A stretch of DNA of 27,071 bases from JAGLTA01 sp034660735 (lineage in GTDB: Bacteria; Patescibacteriota; Patescibacteriia; JAACEG01), in contig JAYEJQ010000008.1 of NCBI GenBank assembly GCA_034660735.1, forward strand, positions 1 through 27,071, read 5' to 3'. The position numbers and the translations under genes are program-made. The notes below the pieces were generated by a model. The model did not search any database and had not been told where the DNA came from. It was given only the letters and a program-made list of their open reading frames with translations. Positions 6,512-14,543 of the stretch are shown in pieces (position 1 is the first letter of the stretch; the number at the start of each line of letters is the position of its first letter).

Positions 6512-7962
6512 TTATTTTTTATTAAATTCAAAAAGAAGTTTCGCGATATACTTGTCAATATTTAGCGCGCTGGCTGTTTCCAGAGCGCTTTTTTTAAATT
6601 GGTAAATTTTGTTTTTATTATTAAAACAAAATTTTATTTTTTGCGTTAAATCATTCTTATTCCCAGCGATAAAAGTGTATCCATTTTTATTTTCTTTAAT
6701 CAGTTCTGCTGCGCNNNNNNNNNNNNNNNNNNNNNNNNNNNNNNNNNNNNNNNNNNNNNNNNNNNNNNNNNNNNNNNNNNNNNNNNNNNNNNNNNNNNNN
6801 NNNNNNNNNNNNNNCTTTTTTTAAATTGGTAAATTTTGTTTTTATTATTAAAACAAAATTTTATTTTTTGCGTTAAATCATTCTTATTCCCAGCGATAAA
6901 AGTGTATCCATTTTTATTTTCTTTAATCAGTTCTGCTGCGCCGCCTATATTTGCGGCGAGAACTGGCAGACCACAGGAAAAACTTTCAGAAATTACTGTC
7001 GGCGAATTTTCACAACAGAGCGACGGCATTATTAAAATATTAGCTTGGCTGAAAAAAACGGAAAGTTCGCTATTTGGAATTTTACCTTTAATGATGATTT
7101 TATCATTATTTTTCGCGAGTTTTTCGGCGATTTTTAATTTAGAGCCAGAACCTATTACAATTAATTTATATTTTATAGACGGAGATTGTTCGCATAGTTT
7201 TTGGAAAACATTTATTAAAAACAAGATTCCTTTATGCGTTTCAATCTGCCCTACATATAAAAAAGTAAAATCTTGATTTGAATTTTGCGTAAAATTTTTA
7301 TTCTGTTTAGCAAAATTTTGCGGAATAGGATTTTTAATTATTTTTTTTTTGATGTTTTGAAAAAATCCTTTTTGCGCGTAAAAATCTAAAAGCCAATTTG
7401 AAGGCGAAATTATCAGATCGGGGCAAGAAAAAAGTTTTTTATTTATAGCAATATACAACCTAACTAAAAAATTTTTATTTATCCAATTTTTTTCTTCTCC
7501 TTTTATCAAAAGTCCGCTCGGAATTAATAGTTGAACATCGTGTAGAGTATGGAAATACTTAACTCTTGATTTTTTAACCGCTAAAGGGGTTAAATAACCG
7601 ATGCCTTTTAAATTATGCGTTATAACTAAGTCAGGGTTTTCTTTTTTTAAAATTTTTTTAATTTTAAAATATGAATTAAAATCAAATACATCAAAAATAT
7701 GCCAAAATAGCCGCAAGAATTTTGGAATTTTATTTAAGTTATAATAGAAAGATTTTAAATAATAAATCCTATATCCGATCTCCGACATCCGATCTCCGAC
7801 ATCCGATCTCCTACATCCGAAATACGGTTTTGTGGTAATAATAAAAACTTTATGATTTTGCTTTTTTAATCCGTCCGCGATATTTTTTACAATTCGCTCC
7901 GCTCCTCCGCGCGCGTAAGGTTCGTATAAATTGTTAATTAGGCAGATTTTCATTTTTTGCAA
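6512..7962 (-). CDS. glycosyltransferase family 4, interrupted by an assembly gap
   Basis: The gene runs from ATG 7960-7962 to TAA 6512-6514 once the gap is repaired. Removing one copy of the 127-bp overlap and the 100 N restores one open frame of 407 residues, ending in ALNIDKYIAKLLFEFNKK. The N-terminal GGAERIVKNIADGL and the C-terminal ENSPTVISESFSCGLP (E-X7-E) mark a GT-B retaining glycosyltransferase of the GT4 type. It probably adds a sugar to a cell-surface polysaccharide or lipid on the cytoplasmic face. A start at Met4 (7953) is equally possible. It overlaps the upstream VanZ gene by 29 bases (20 with the later start), so the two are co-transcribed. A tandem repeat at 7773-7819 encodes an extra segment at residues ~49-65. 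Confidence 0.85.
6588..6714. repeat. 127-bp contig overlap, left copy (assembly artefact)
   Basis: These 127 bases are identical to 6815-6941 and end exactly at the N run. The two copies are best seen as one genomic stretch represented twice, once at each contig end. Confidence 0.85.
6715..6814. other. 100-N scaffold gap
   Basis: There are exactly 100 N, a conventional placeholder for a gap of unknown size. Because the flanks are identical and merging them restores the reading frame, the true gap is probably negative (an overlap), with no missing sequence. Confidence 0.9.
6815..6941. repeat. 127-bp contig overlap, right copy (assembly artefact)
   Basis: Identical to 6588-6714 and starting exactly at the end of the N run. 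Confidence 0.85.
7773..7819 (-). repeat. in-frame tandem repeat inside the glycosyltransferase gene
   Basis: On the minus strand about three copies of a 14-bp unit GGATGTCGGAGATC follow one another. Each unit is two related heptamers (CGGATGT and CGGAGAT). It encodes CRRSDVGDRMSEIGYR in the gene. The same heptamer is repeated in miaB. Confidence 0.85.
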
Positions 7963-8317
7963 TTTTTGGTTTATAAAAAATAGTTATAAAGAAAATTCCG
8001 ATACTGTCAATTAAGACATCGCGAATACAACCACTTCTGCCGATGATGAATGTTTGATGATATTCATCGCCGATAGCGTAAGAAACAGCTGTTATCGCCG
8101 CTAAAATTGCTGAATTTTTACCCGTCATTTTATGATGGATAAATGTTCTTATTAAAATAAAAGCGAGCACCGCGTATTCGCAGATATGAGCAATTTTTCT
8201 AAAAATAAAATCCCAAAAGTCTGGCAGACTTGATTTTAAGTCTGGCTGATGCGAAAAATAAAAGATAATTCCAGCCCATGCGATAATCGCGAGCCAATGC
8301 ACTAATTTTTTAGCCAT
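7934..8317 (-). CDS. VanZ-family membrane protein
   Basis: The protein has 127 residues with about four hydrophobic segments. It carries the VanZ signature in order: the S-H-Q-P-D region near the N-terminus, the segment KIAHICEYAVLAF, and DEYHQTFIIGRSG...DVLIDSIG. VanZ proteins are small inner-membrane proteins; the founding member gives low-level teicoplanin resistance, but the general function is unknown. Here it is most likely an envelope protein co-transcribed with the overlapping glycosyltransferase. No resistance role should be inferred. Confidence 0.8.
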   Translation of the reverse strand: MAKKLVHWLAIIAWAGIIFYFSHQPDLKSSLPDFWDFIFRKIAHICEYAVLAFILIRTFIHHKMTGKNSAILAAITAVSYAIGDEYHQTFIIGRSGCIRDVLIDSIGIFFITIFYKPKIAKNENLPN

Positions 8318-8549
8318 AAATTTTTAAAATATTTTAAACTATAAAATATACTATATAGATTAAAATTTTTATTAAACGATAATTTTTCAACTGCTCGACA
8401 ATTAACTGACAATTTTTGAAAATTAATTTTATTTTTTAAATTTTCTGTTTTTGGATTTTCTTTTAATTTATCCGACTAAGTCCCTAATTTTAATTTTAGC
8501 AGTTTTTCGCTCTTGGTCAAATAATTGATGCCTCCGCGCTTTCTTTTAT
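8318..8549. other. AT-rich intergenic stretch without recognised features
   Basis: There is no credible reading frame, RNA gene or terminator here. It presumably carries the promoter of the VanZ-glycosyltransferase operon on the minus strand, but no clear -35/-10 pair stands out. Confidence 0.5.
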
Positions 8550-8715
8550 TAGACTTGTTGCGTAATAAATTTCCCCGTAGCGAATACGGGATAAATTCCG
8601 CGAAATTTTTAAATTTTTAGGCAAATTTTTTATCCCCCCCTCTCGCGAGAAGAGGGATGTAAAATTTGGCAAAAAAATTAAAATCGCAATAGAAATTTAT
8701 TACGCAACAAATCTA
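8550..8715. repeat. MITE-like foldback element, copy 2
   Basis: TAGACTTGTTGCGTAATAA (8550-8568) is the inverted match of 8697-8715 with one mismatch. The centre has ATCCCCCCC and AGAGGGAT around CTCTCGCGAGA, as in copy 1 (2889-3049). The inner blocks GTAGCGA, AGGCAAAT, AAAATTTG and AAATCGCAATA occur in the same order in both copies. The two copies differ at many positions, so both are old. Confidence 0.7.
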
Positions 8716-8940
8716 TTGTTGTAATATACATATATTGATGAAATTTTAGTTTAAATTCGCGCCAGTCTTTAAAAAAATATCTTGTTAAAAAAAGCAAAAA
8801 AACAAGATCAACAAAAGAGGTAAAGAATAAAATCAAACAACAAACTATCTTATTAAAGCATAGGCAGAAGAATAAATAATTTGATTAAAGTTGAATAAAA
8901 TTTGCTGAAATTTTTTAATTGTTCTATTCTAAATATAATT
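8716..8940. other. intergenic stretch ahead of the tRNA pair
   Basis: It holds a small inverted repeat (ATCTTGTT 8779-8786, AACAAGAT 8801-8808, 14-base loop) and the possible tRNA promoter listed separately. No gene is seen. Confidence 0.5.
8902..8930 (+). promoter_or_regulatory. possible promoter of the tRNA-Gly/tRNA-Thr pair
   Basis: TTGCTG (8902-8907) is separated by 17 bases from TATTCT (8925-8930), which would start transcription a few bases before tRNA-Gly. Confidence 0.4.
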
Positions 8941-9012
8941 GCGGGTATCGTATAATGGTTATTATATCAGCTTCCCAAGCTGGACATACGGGTTCGATTC
9001 CCGTTACCCGCT
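8941..9012 (+). tRNA. tRNA-Gly (anticodon CCC)
   Basis: The 72-nt cloverleaf has acceptor stem GCGGGTA/TACCCGC with U73, an anticodon stem around loop TTCCCAA (CCC, reads GGG), and T-arm CGGGTTCGATTCCCG. CCA is not encoded. It is followed after 18 bases by tRNA-Thr. Confidence 0.93.
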
Positions 9013-9030
9013 CATCTCTTTTTTTAAAAT

Positions 9031-9103
9031 GCCGATGTAGCTCAGCTGGCAGAGCAATGCTCCCGTAAAGCATAGGCCGTCGGTTCAATCCCGACCATCG
9101 GCT
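9031..9103 (+). tRNA. tRNA-Thr (anticodon CGU) with C33
   Basis: The 73-nt cloverleaf has acceptor stem GCCGATG/CATCGGC, D-stem GCTC/GAGC, anticodon stem ATGCT/AGCAT and T-stem GTCGG/CCGAC. The 7-base anticodon loop is CCCGTAA, so the anticodon is CGU (reads ACG) and position 33 is C instead of the nearly universal U. The discriminator is U73. CCA is not encoded. Stem pairing is complete, so it looks functional despite C33. Confidence 0.9.
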
Positions 9104-9129
9104 CACTTTATTTATTAATTTTAAAATTT

Positions 9130-10755
9130 ATGTCCAAATATCTTTCCGTTTTTATAATTAGTTTTTTATTTTGCATTAATTTTATTCAGGCGGGCGAAGT
9201 CAGTCTTGATATTAAAGTTTTAAAAATTGACAGCAAAACATTACAAAAAGGATATACAATAGACGGTTTTAACGGCGAGTTTAAAGTTGGCATTTTTCCA
9301 GAAGTATTGTCCGAAGAGACAAATGTCGCGATAAAAGATTTTTACGCGCCTGAAAAAATCTTACCAATGCCGACAGGAAAAAAAATCATCAGTCATATTT
9401 ATGAATTTGATATTTCTAATAAAGAGGCTTTTAAAAATAAAGAACCTTTAATTATAGAAATAAAATATGATGATGATTATATCGGATTTAAAACCGTCTA
9501 TTATTGGGATGGAGGTAAAAAAGTTTGGGTAAAAATTCCGTCTAATGATATCACTGGGAAAAAAAAGGTTCGCGCTAATTTGCATCTGCCTTACGCGCGC
9601 TTGGCGGTTTTTGAAGATAAAAATGCGATGGAATTTGGAGTAGCAAGCTATTATAGATGGAAAGACTGTGATTGCGCCGCAAGTCCTGATTATCCTAAAG
9701 GGACGCGGTTAAAAGTGACAAATATAGATAATAAAAAATCTGTTATTGTGACAGTAAACGATTACGGTCCTGTTCGCGCGATATTTCCTGAGCGAGCGAT
9801 TGATTTAGACAAAACTGCTTTTGCGAAAATAGCAAGTTTAAGCGCTGGATTATGCAATGTCCGCGTAGAGTTAGCTGAAAAAAAAGAGACAGCGGTAAAT
9901 TTAACGACTGATGTTAGCGCTGATGATAACGGGACATTAGTAAAAAAAACAGAGCCAAATTTTAGAGTGAACGCAAAATCAGCAATTATTGTTAATTCAA
10001 AAAACGGAAAAATTATCTGGGCAAAAAACAGCGGGCATCAGATGCCAATTGCAAGTATTACTAAATTGATGGCGGCGAAAGTCGTTTTAGATTTAGATAC
10101 TAATTGGGAAAAAGTTATCACATACAGCGCGAGCGATGACGATGTGACTGATTATGCTGAAAAATGGGAGATGGCTTATTTAAATGTTAAGATAGGAGAG
10201 CAACTCACTGTTAAAGACCTGTTTTTTTCTTCTTTAGTCGGATCAGCTAATAACGCGGTTTACGCTTTAGCGAGGTCAACAGGTCTTTTACGAAACGGTT
10301 TTACTGAAACGATGAATAGAAAAGCGAAAGAGTTGGGAATGGAAAATACGCATTTTACGGAACCGAGCGGGCTTGACCCAGCGAATATAAGCACAGCGCA
10401 GGATTTGGCAAAATTGGGCAGGAAAGTTTTTAACAGTATGGATATTTTGCGCGCGACTACAAACAAAGCTTACAGTTTTCAGACATTAAACACAGAAGAT
10501 CCGCATACAATAAAAAATCGCAACAGGCTACTTGCAACGGATATGTATATTTTAGGAACAAAAACAGGATATTTAGACGAGGCGGGTCGTTGTTTAATCG
10601 TTAAAGCAAAAAACGAAAATCAGAATGAAATTATCGTCGTGACACTCGGAAATTTTTCCAAAGACAGCGGAAACTATTTTAAGGAGACTGAGGAATTAAC
10701 AAAATGGGGATTAGAGCAATGTCAACCCCTAAAAATGAGGAAGCCAAATATTTGA
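9130..10755 (+). CDS. RlpA-like / D-alanyl-D-alanine carboxypeptidase fusion (peptidase S11)
   Basis: The protein has 541 residues. An N-terminal signal peptide (cleavage near QA-GE, residue 21) sends it out of the cytoplasm. Residues ~30-160 are an unrecognised extracytoplasmic domain. Residues ~166-255 resemble the RlpA double-psi beta-barrel (GVASYYRW, PKGTRLKVTN, VTVNDYGP, IDLDKTAFAKIA). Residues ~280-535 are a penicillin-binding D,D-carboxypeptidase like DacA: Ser309-x-x-Lys312 (SITK), Ser372-x-Asn374 (SAN) and Lys478-Thr-Gly (KTG) form the complete active site. It should trim the terminal D-Ala of stem peptides, while the RlpA-like part may bind glycan. No C-terminal amphipathic anchor of the DacA type is obvious. 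The gene lies 26 bases after tRNA-Thr and ends with TGA, which shows TGA is a stop here. Confidence 0.88.
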   Translation: MSKYLSVFIISFLFCINFIQAGEVSLDIKVLKIDSKTLQKGYTIDGFNGEFKVGIFPEVLSEETNVAIKDFYAPEKILPMPTGKKIISHIYEFDISNKEAFKNKEPLIIEIKYDDDYIGFKTVYYWDGGKKVWVKIPSNDITGKKKVRANLHLPYARLAVFEDKNAMEFGVASYYRWKDCDCAASPDYPKGTRLKVTNIDNKKSVIVTVNDYGPVRAIFPERAIDLDKTAFAKIASLSAGLCNVRVELAEKKETAVNLTTDVSADDNGTLVKKTEPNFRVNAKSAIIVNSKNGKIIWAKNSGHQMPIASITKLMAAKVVLDLDTNWEKVITYSASDDDVTDYAEKWEMAYLNVKIGEQLTVKDLFFSSLVGSANNAVYALARSTGLLRNGFTETMNRKAKELGMENTHFTEPSGLDPANISTAQDLAKLGRKVFNSMDILRATTNKAYSFQTLNTEDPHTIKNRNRLLATDMYILGTKTGYLDEAGRCLIVKAKNENQNEIIVVTLGNFSKDSGNYFKETEELTKWGLEQCQPLKMRKPNI

Positions 10756-10776
10756 AACATCGCCTAATCAAGAGAA

Positions 10777-10878
10777 TAATCTGTTAAAAGCCAAAATAAC
10801 GAAATTAGAGAGATTGACAATGTTTTAGACGTGAAACTTGATAAATTTATAGAAGAATATCTGAAATATCTAAAATAA
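10777..10878 (+). pseudogene. possible relic of a small gene
   Basis: A frame without a start codon runs to TAA at 10876-10878 and ends in EIDNVLDVKLDKFIEEYLKYLK, which looks like real amphipathic protein. A neighbouring frame upstream reads NNLLKAKITKLERLTMF, also protein-like. A frameshifted, truncated small gene is possible. The whole is short and chance cannot be excluded. The remainder up to 10977 has no feature beyond a possible -10 (TATACT, about 10904-10909). Confidence 0.25.
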
Positions 10879-10977
10879 AAAAATGGCATAAACCTATAAT
10901 TATGCTATACTAAAAATATAAATAGTTAATTATTAATAATTTAAAGGGCTTTCTAATAAATTTTTTAATTTCAAATT

Positions 10978-11943
10978 ATGCTTTTCTTTTGGATTTTTGC
11001 TTTATTTTTAAGTTTGGCGATACTTGTAAAATCGTCTGATTTTTTTACCGAAGCCAGCGAAAAAATAGGACTAATTTTCGGCATCTCGCCTTTTATTATC
11101 GGCGTTACGATTGTCGCTTTCGGCACATCTTTACCTGAACTAATTACTTGCCTAATCTCTATTTTTCATAACGCTGAAGAAATCGTTGTCGGAAATCTAA
11201 TCGGATCAAATATCGCCAACATCTTGCTGGTTATCGGAATTACCGCTATTGTTGCGAAAAAAATTGAAATACACAGGGATATTATCAATTTGGATCTGCC
11301 CTTGCTGGCGGCTGGAACTTTCGCGCTAATTTTGATGATCGGCTGGGACATGGAAATTAACAGGGTTGAAAGTTTTATCGCCCTGCTCTTTTATTTTGTT
11401 TATTTTTACTATCTTTATAAAAGCAGGAGCGATACAGTCGGCGAAACAATTGAAAAAAAAGTTGAAGAAATGAAAGAAAAAATTACTCCACGTAAAATTA
11501 CTATGGGTTTAATCTTTACTTTAATATTCAGCGCTTTTTTTCTTTATATCGGCGCTGAATTCACTATTAAATCAGTTATAGCTTTGTCGAAAATATTAGG
11601 AATTGAAACATCCGTGATCGCTCTGTCAGCAATCGCCATAGGAACATCACTGCCTGAATTGGCAGTTTCAATCCAAGCAGCAAGAAAAAATAACGGGGAT
11701 ATGGCGCTCGGCAATGTCTTTGGGTCAAACCTGTTTAACGGCTCTTTAATAATAGGAATTGCTGGGATAATCAAGCCGCTTCCAGTCTCAAACGAAATAT
11801 ATTACATAGCCCTGCCTTTTCTTTTTATCGCCACTCTGCTCTATTTCTTTTCAGGGCTGTCGCGAAAAATACACAATTACGAAGGAGCCATGTTCGTCGG
11901 AATTTATATTTTATTTATCGCGAAATTGTTTAAACTGTTTTAA
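10978..11943 (+). CDS. Na+/Ca2+ exchanger-like antiporter (CaCA family)
   Basis: The protein has 321 residues and about ten membrane segments in two homologous halves. Each half carries the alpha-repeat signature: GTSLPE at 49-54 followed by GNLIGSNIANILLVIG, and GTSLPE at 222-227 followed by GNVFGSNLFNGSLIIG. A short charged cytoplasmic loop (EKKVEEMKEKITPRK) joins the halves. The family exchanges Ca2+ (some members also K+) against Na+ or H+. This is the YrbG-like bacterial branch by length; the ion is not certain from sequence. PEP synthase follows 51 bases later on the same strand. Confidence 0.9.
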   Translation: MLFFWIFALFLSLAILVKSSDFFTEASEKIGLIFGISPFIIGVTIVAFGTSLPELITCLISIFHNAEEIVVGNLIGSNIANILLVIGITAIVAKKIEIHRDIINLDLPLLAAGTFALILMIGWDMEINRVESFIALLFYFVYFYYLYKSRSDTVGETIEKKVEEMKEKITPRKITMGLIFTLIFSAFFLYIGAEFTIKSVIALSKILGIETSVIALSAIAIGTSLPELAVSIQAARKNNGDMALGNVFGSNLFNGSLIIGIAGIIKPLPVSNEIYYIALPFLFIATLLYFFSGLSRKIHNYEGAMFVGIYILFIAKLFKLF

Positions 11944-11994
11944 ATTTTTTAAAAAAATACAAAAAAATATTTATAAATTTATCTTAAAAAAACT

Positions 11995-14400
11995 ATGAAA
12001 AAAAATCCTTTTATTGTCTGGTTTAAAGACATTAAAATCAGCGATGTGCCGACTGTCGGCGGAAAAAACGCCTCGCTTGGCGAAATGTTCAGCAAGCTTG
12101 TTAAAAAAGGAATAAATGTTCCAAACGGCTTTGCGATTACAGCCGACGGTTATCATTATTTTTTAGAAGAAGCAGGCATAAAAGACCGAATTAAAATTAT
12201 TTTAAGAGACTTAAATATTAAAGATATTGATAATCTTTATTACCGCGGACACAAAGTTAGAGAATTAATTCTTAATTCTGAATTGCCGAAAAATTTAGAA
12301 AAAGATATAATTAAAGCGTATAAAAAATTAAGTAAAAAATACGACACAAAATTAACCGATGTTGCTGTTAGAAGTTCCGCAACTGCGGAAGATCTTGCGG
12401 ACGCGTCTTTCGCCGGACAGCAGGAAACATTTTTAAACATAAAAGGCGAGCAAAATCTACTCGCCTCTTGCAAGGAGTGTTTTGCTTCCCTATTCACCAA
12501 TAGAGCGATTGTTTATCGCCAGACAAAAAAATTTGACCACTTTAAAGTCGGACTGTCAATCGGAGTGCAAAAAATGGTAAGATCTGATTTGTCCTCTTCT
12601 GGTGTAATGTTCTCAATTGATACTGAGACAGGATTTAAAAATGCTGTTTTAATAAATTCAATTTACGGATTAGGAGAAAATATCGTGCAAGGGAAAGTAA
12701 CACCAGACGAATTTTATGTTTTTAAGCCGACATTAAAAAAGAGATTTCCAGCAATTCTGTCAAAGTCTATGGGCAATAAAAATATTAAAATGGTCTATAC
12801 GAACAATCCTGTTAGCCCTGTAAAAGATGTTAAAGTTTCAGAAAACGATAGAAAAAAATTCAGCATCACAGATTTAGAAATTTTAAATTTAGCGCGCTGG
12901 GCGGTTCAGATTGAAAAACACTACAAAAAACCGATGGACATTGAATGGGCGAAAGACGGACAGACAAAAAAATTATACATCGTGCAAGCTCGTCCAGAAA
13001 CAGTTCAATCTCAAAAAGACGCGAATATTTTTGAAGAGTTTCGGCTTTTGGAAGAAAAAAAACCGATTGTTATCGGCGCGTCAGTCGGATCTAAAATCGG
13101 AGCTGGCAAAACGAATATTATTTTAGACACAAAAGAAATAAAGAAATTCAAGAAAGGGCAAATTTTAGTTACCAAAATGACAGATCCTGACTGGGTGCCG
13201 ATTATGAAAAAAGCGTCGGCAATAGTCGCCAATAATGGCGGACGCACTTGCCACGCGGCTATTGTTTCGCGTGAACTTGGAATTCCTTGCGTGGTCGGAA
13301 CGGGCAACGCGACAAAAGTTTTAAAAAACAATCAACAAATAACGGTTTCTTGCGCGCAAGGCGAGAAAGGTTATATTTACAATGGAATTTTAAAATTTAA
13401 AGTTATCCGCCACAATTTAGCAAAAATAAAAAAACCGAAAACTAAAATAATGCTGAATCTTGGCAATCCTGAAACTGCTTTTGCTAAATCGTTTATTCCA
13501 AACGATGGAGTTGGCTTGGCGCGGGAAGAATTTATTATCAATAGTTATATTAAAATCCATCCGCTCGCTTTGATAAATTTTGAAGAATTAAAAAAAGAAA
13601 AAAAACTTTCCGCAAGCGAGATAAATCAGATTGAAAAAATTACAATAGGATATAAAAATAAAAAACAATTTTTTGTTAATAAATTATCAGAAGGGATAGC
13701 AATTATTGCGGCGGCATTTTATCCAAAAGCCGTAATTGTTCGGTTATCAGATTTCAAATCTAATGAATATTTTAATTTAATAGGAGGACGACTTTTTGAG
13801 CCAAAAGAACAAAATCCGATGATCGGTTGGCGCGGAGCGTCGCGATATTACAGTGAAGACTATAAACCCGCTTTTGAATTGGAATGTCAAGCTATAAAAA
13901 GAGTTCGCAATTTAATCGGTTTGAAAAATATTAAAGTGATGATCCCTTTCTGCCGCACTATTGAAGAGGCAAAAAATGTGATCAGCATTATGAAAAAAAG
14001 CGGATTAAAACAAAAAAAGAACGATTTTGAAATTTATATGATGTGCGAATTGCCTTCAAATGTAATTTTGCTGGAAAAATTCGCCAAACTTTTTAACGGA
14101 TTTTCAATCGGATCAAATGATTTGACACAATTAACTTTGGGCGTTGACAGGGATTCACGATTAGTCAGTCATATTTACGACGAAAGAAATGAAGCTGTGA
14201 AAACAACCATTAAAACAGCGATTGAAAAAGCTAAAAAAGCGAAAAGAAAGATTGGTATCTGCGGACAAGGTCCGTCCGACTTTCTTGATTTCGCCGATTT
14301 TTTGGTAAAATGCGAAATTGACAGTCTTTCATTAAACGCCGATTCAATGATTAAAACGACTTGCGAAATTTTAAAATTGGAGAAAAAAATAAAAAGATAG
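11995..14400 (+). CDS. ppsA: phosphoenolpyruvate synthase
   Basis: The protein has 801 residues, the normal length for the family. The N-terminal ATP-grasp domain shows VGGKNASLGEM, VRSSATAEDLADASFAGQQE and the region ending in DIEWA. The swivelling phosphohistidine domain has GGRTCHAAIVSRELGIPCVVG with His420 as phosphoryl carrier. The C-terminal barrel binds pyruvate/PEP with MMCELPSN, FSIGSNDLTQLTLGVDRDS and Cys756 in GICGQGPSD. It makes PEP from pyruvate and ATP (with AMP and phosphate) and may run in either direction in fermentative cells. The start ATG lies in an A-run without a clear Shine-Dalgarno. Confidence 0.93.
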   Translation: MKKNPFIVWFKDIKISDVPTVGGKNASLGEMFSKLVKKGINVPNGFAITADGYHYFLEEAGIKDRIKIILRDLNIKDIDNLYYRGHKVRELILNSELPKNLEKDIIKAYKKLSKKYDTKLTDVAVRSSATAEDLADASFAGQQETFLNIKGEQNLLASCKECFASLFTNRAIVYRQTKKFDHFKVGLSIGVQKMVRSDLSSSGVMFSIDTETGFKNAVLINSIYGLGENIVQGKVTPDEFYVFKPTLKKRFPAILSKSMGNKNIKMVYTNNPVSPVKDVKVSENDRKKFSITDLEILNLARWAVQIEKHYKKPMDIEWAKDGQTKKLYIVQARPETVQSQKDANIFEEFRLLEEKKPIVIGASVGSKIGAGKTNIILDTKEIKKFKKGQILVTKMTDPDWVPIMKKASAIVANNGGRTCHAAIVSRELGIPCVVGTGNATKVLKNNQQITVSCAQGEKGYIYNGILKFKVIRHNLAKIKKPKTKIMLNLGNPETAFAKSFIPNDGVGLAREEFIINSYIKIHPLALINFEELKKEKKLSASEINQIEKITIGYKNKKQFFVNKLSEGIAIIAAAFYPKAVIVRLSDFKSNEYFNLIGGRLFEPKEQNPMIGWRGASRYYSEDYKPAFELECQAIKRVRNLIGLKNIKVMIPFCRTIEEAKNVISIMKKSGLKQKKNDFEIYMMCELPSNVILLEKFAKLFNGFSIGSNDLTQLTLGVDRDSRLVSHIYDERNEAVKTTIKTAIEKAKKAKRKIGICGQGPSDFLDFADFLVKCEIDSLSLNADSMIKTTCEILKLEKKIKR

Positions 14401-14476
14401 TTAAAATTATTTTTATTTTTTTTAACAGCGCTGATAAAAATAATTTATTATTCCGCATTTGTGTAAATGTAAAAGT

Positions 14477-14505
14477 TTGACAAAAATTTTAATGTTTTGT
14501 ATTAT
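14477..14505 (+). promoter_or_regulatory. promoter of the DUF4143 ATPase gene
   Basis: TTGACA at 14477-14482 and TATTAT at 14500-14505 are separated by exactly 17 bases and lie 38 bases before the start codon. This is the best consensus-like promoter in the window. Confidence 0.65.
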
Positions 14506-14543
14506 ATAAAATATACTTTTTTAATATATCATCAAAAAATAGT

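Noticed and set aside
6609..6824. Open frame running into the N gap, repeated after the gap
   Set aside because: It is antisense to the glycosyltransferase and exists twice only because of the 127-bp contig overlap.
7773..7819. Possible CRISPR-like array
   Set aside because: The repeats are 7-14 bases, directly joined without spacers, and lie in frame inside a gene.
8924..9106. Minus-strand open frame of 60 codons
   Set aside because: It is the reverse of the two tRNA genes.
10753..10755. Possible recoding of UGA
   Set aside because: TGA ends the carboxypeptidase at the expected position and no conserved gene here contains an in-frame TGA.
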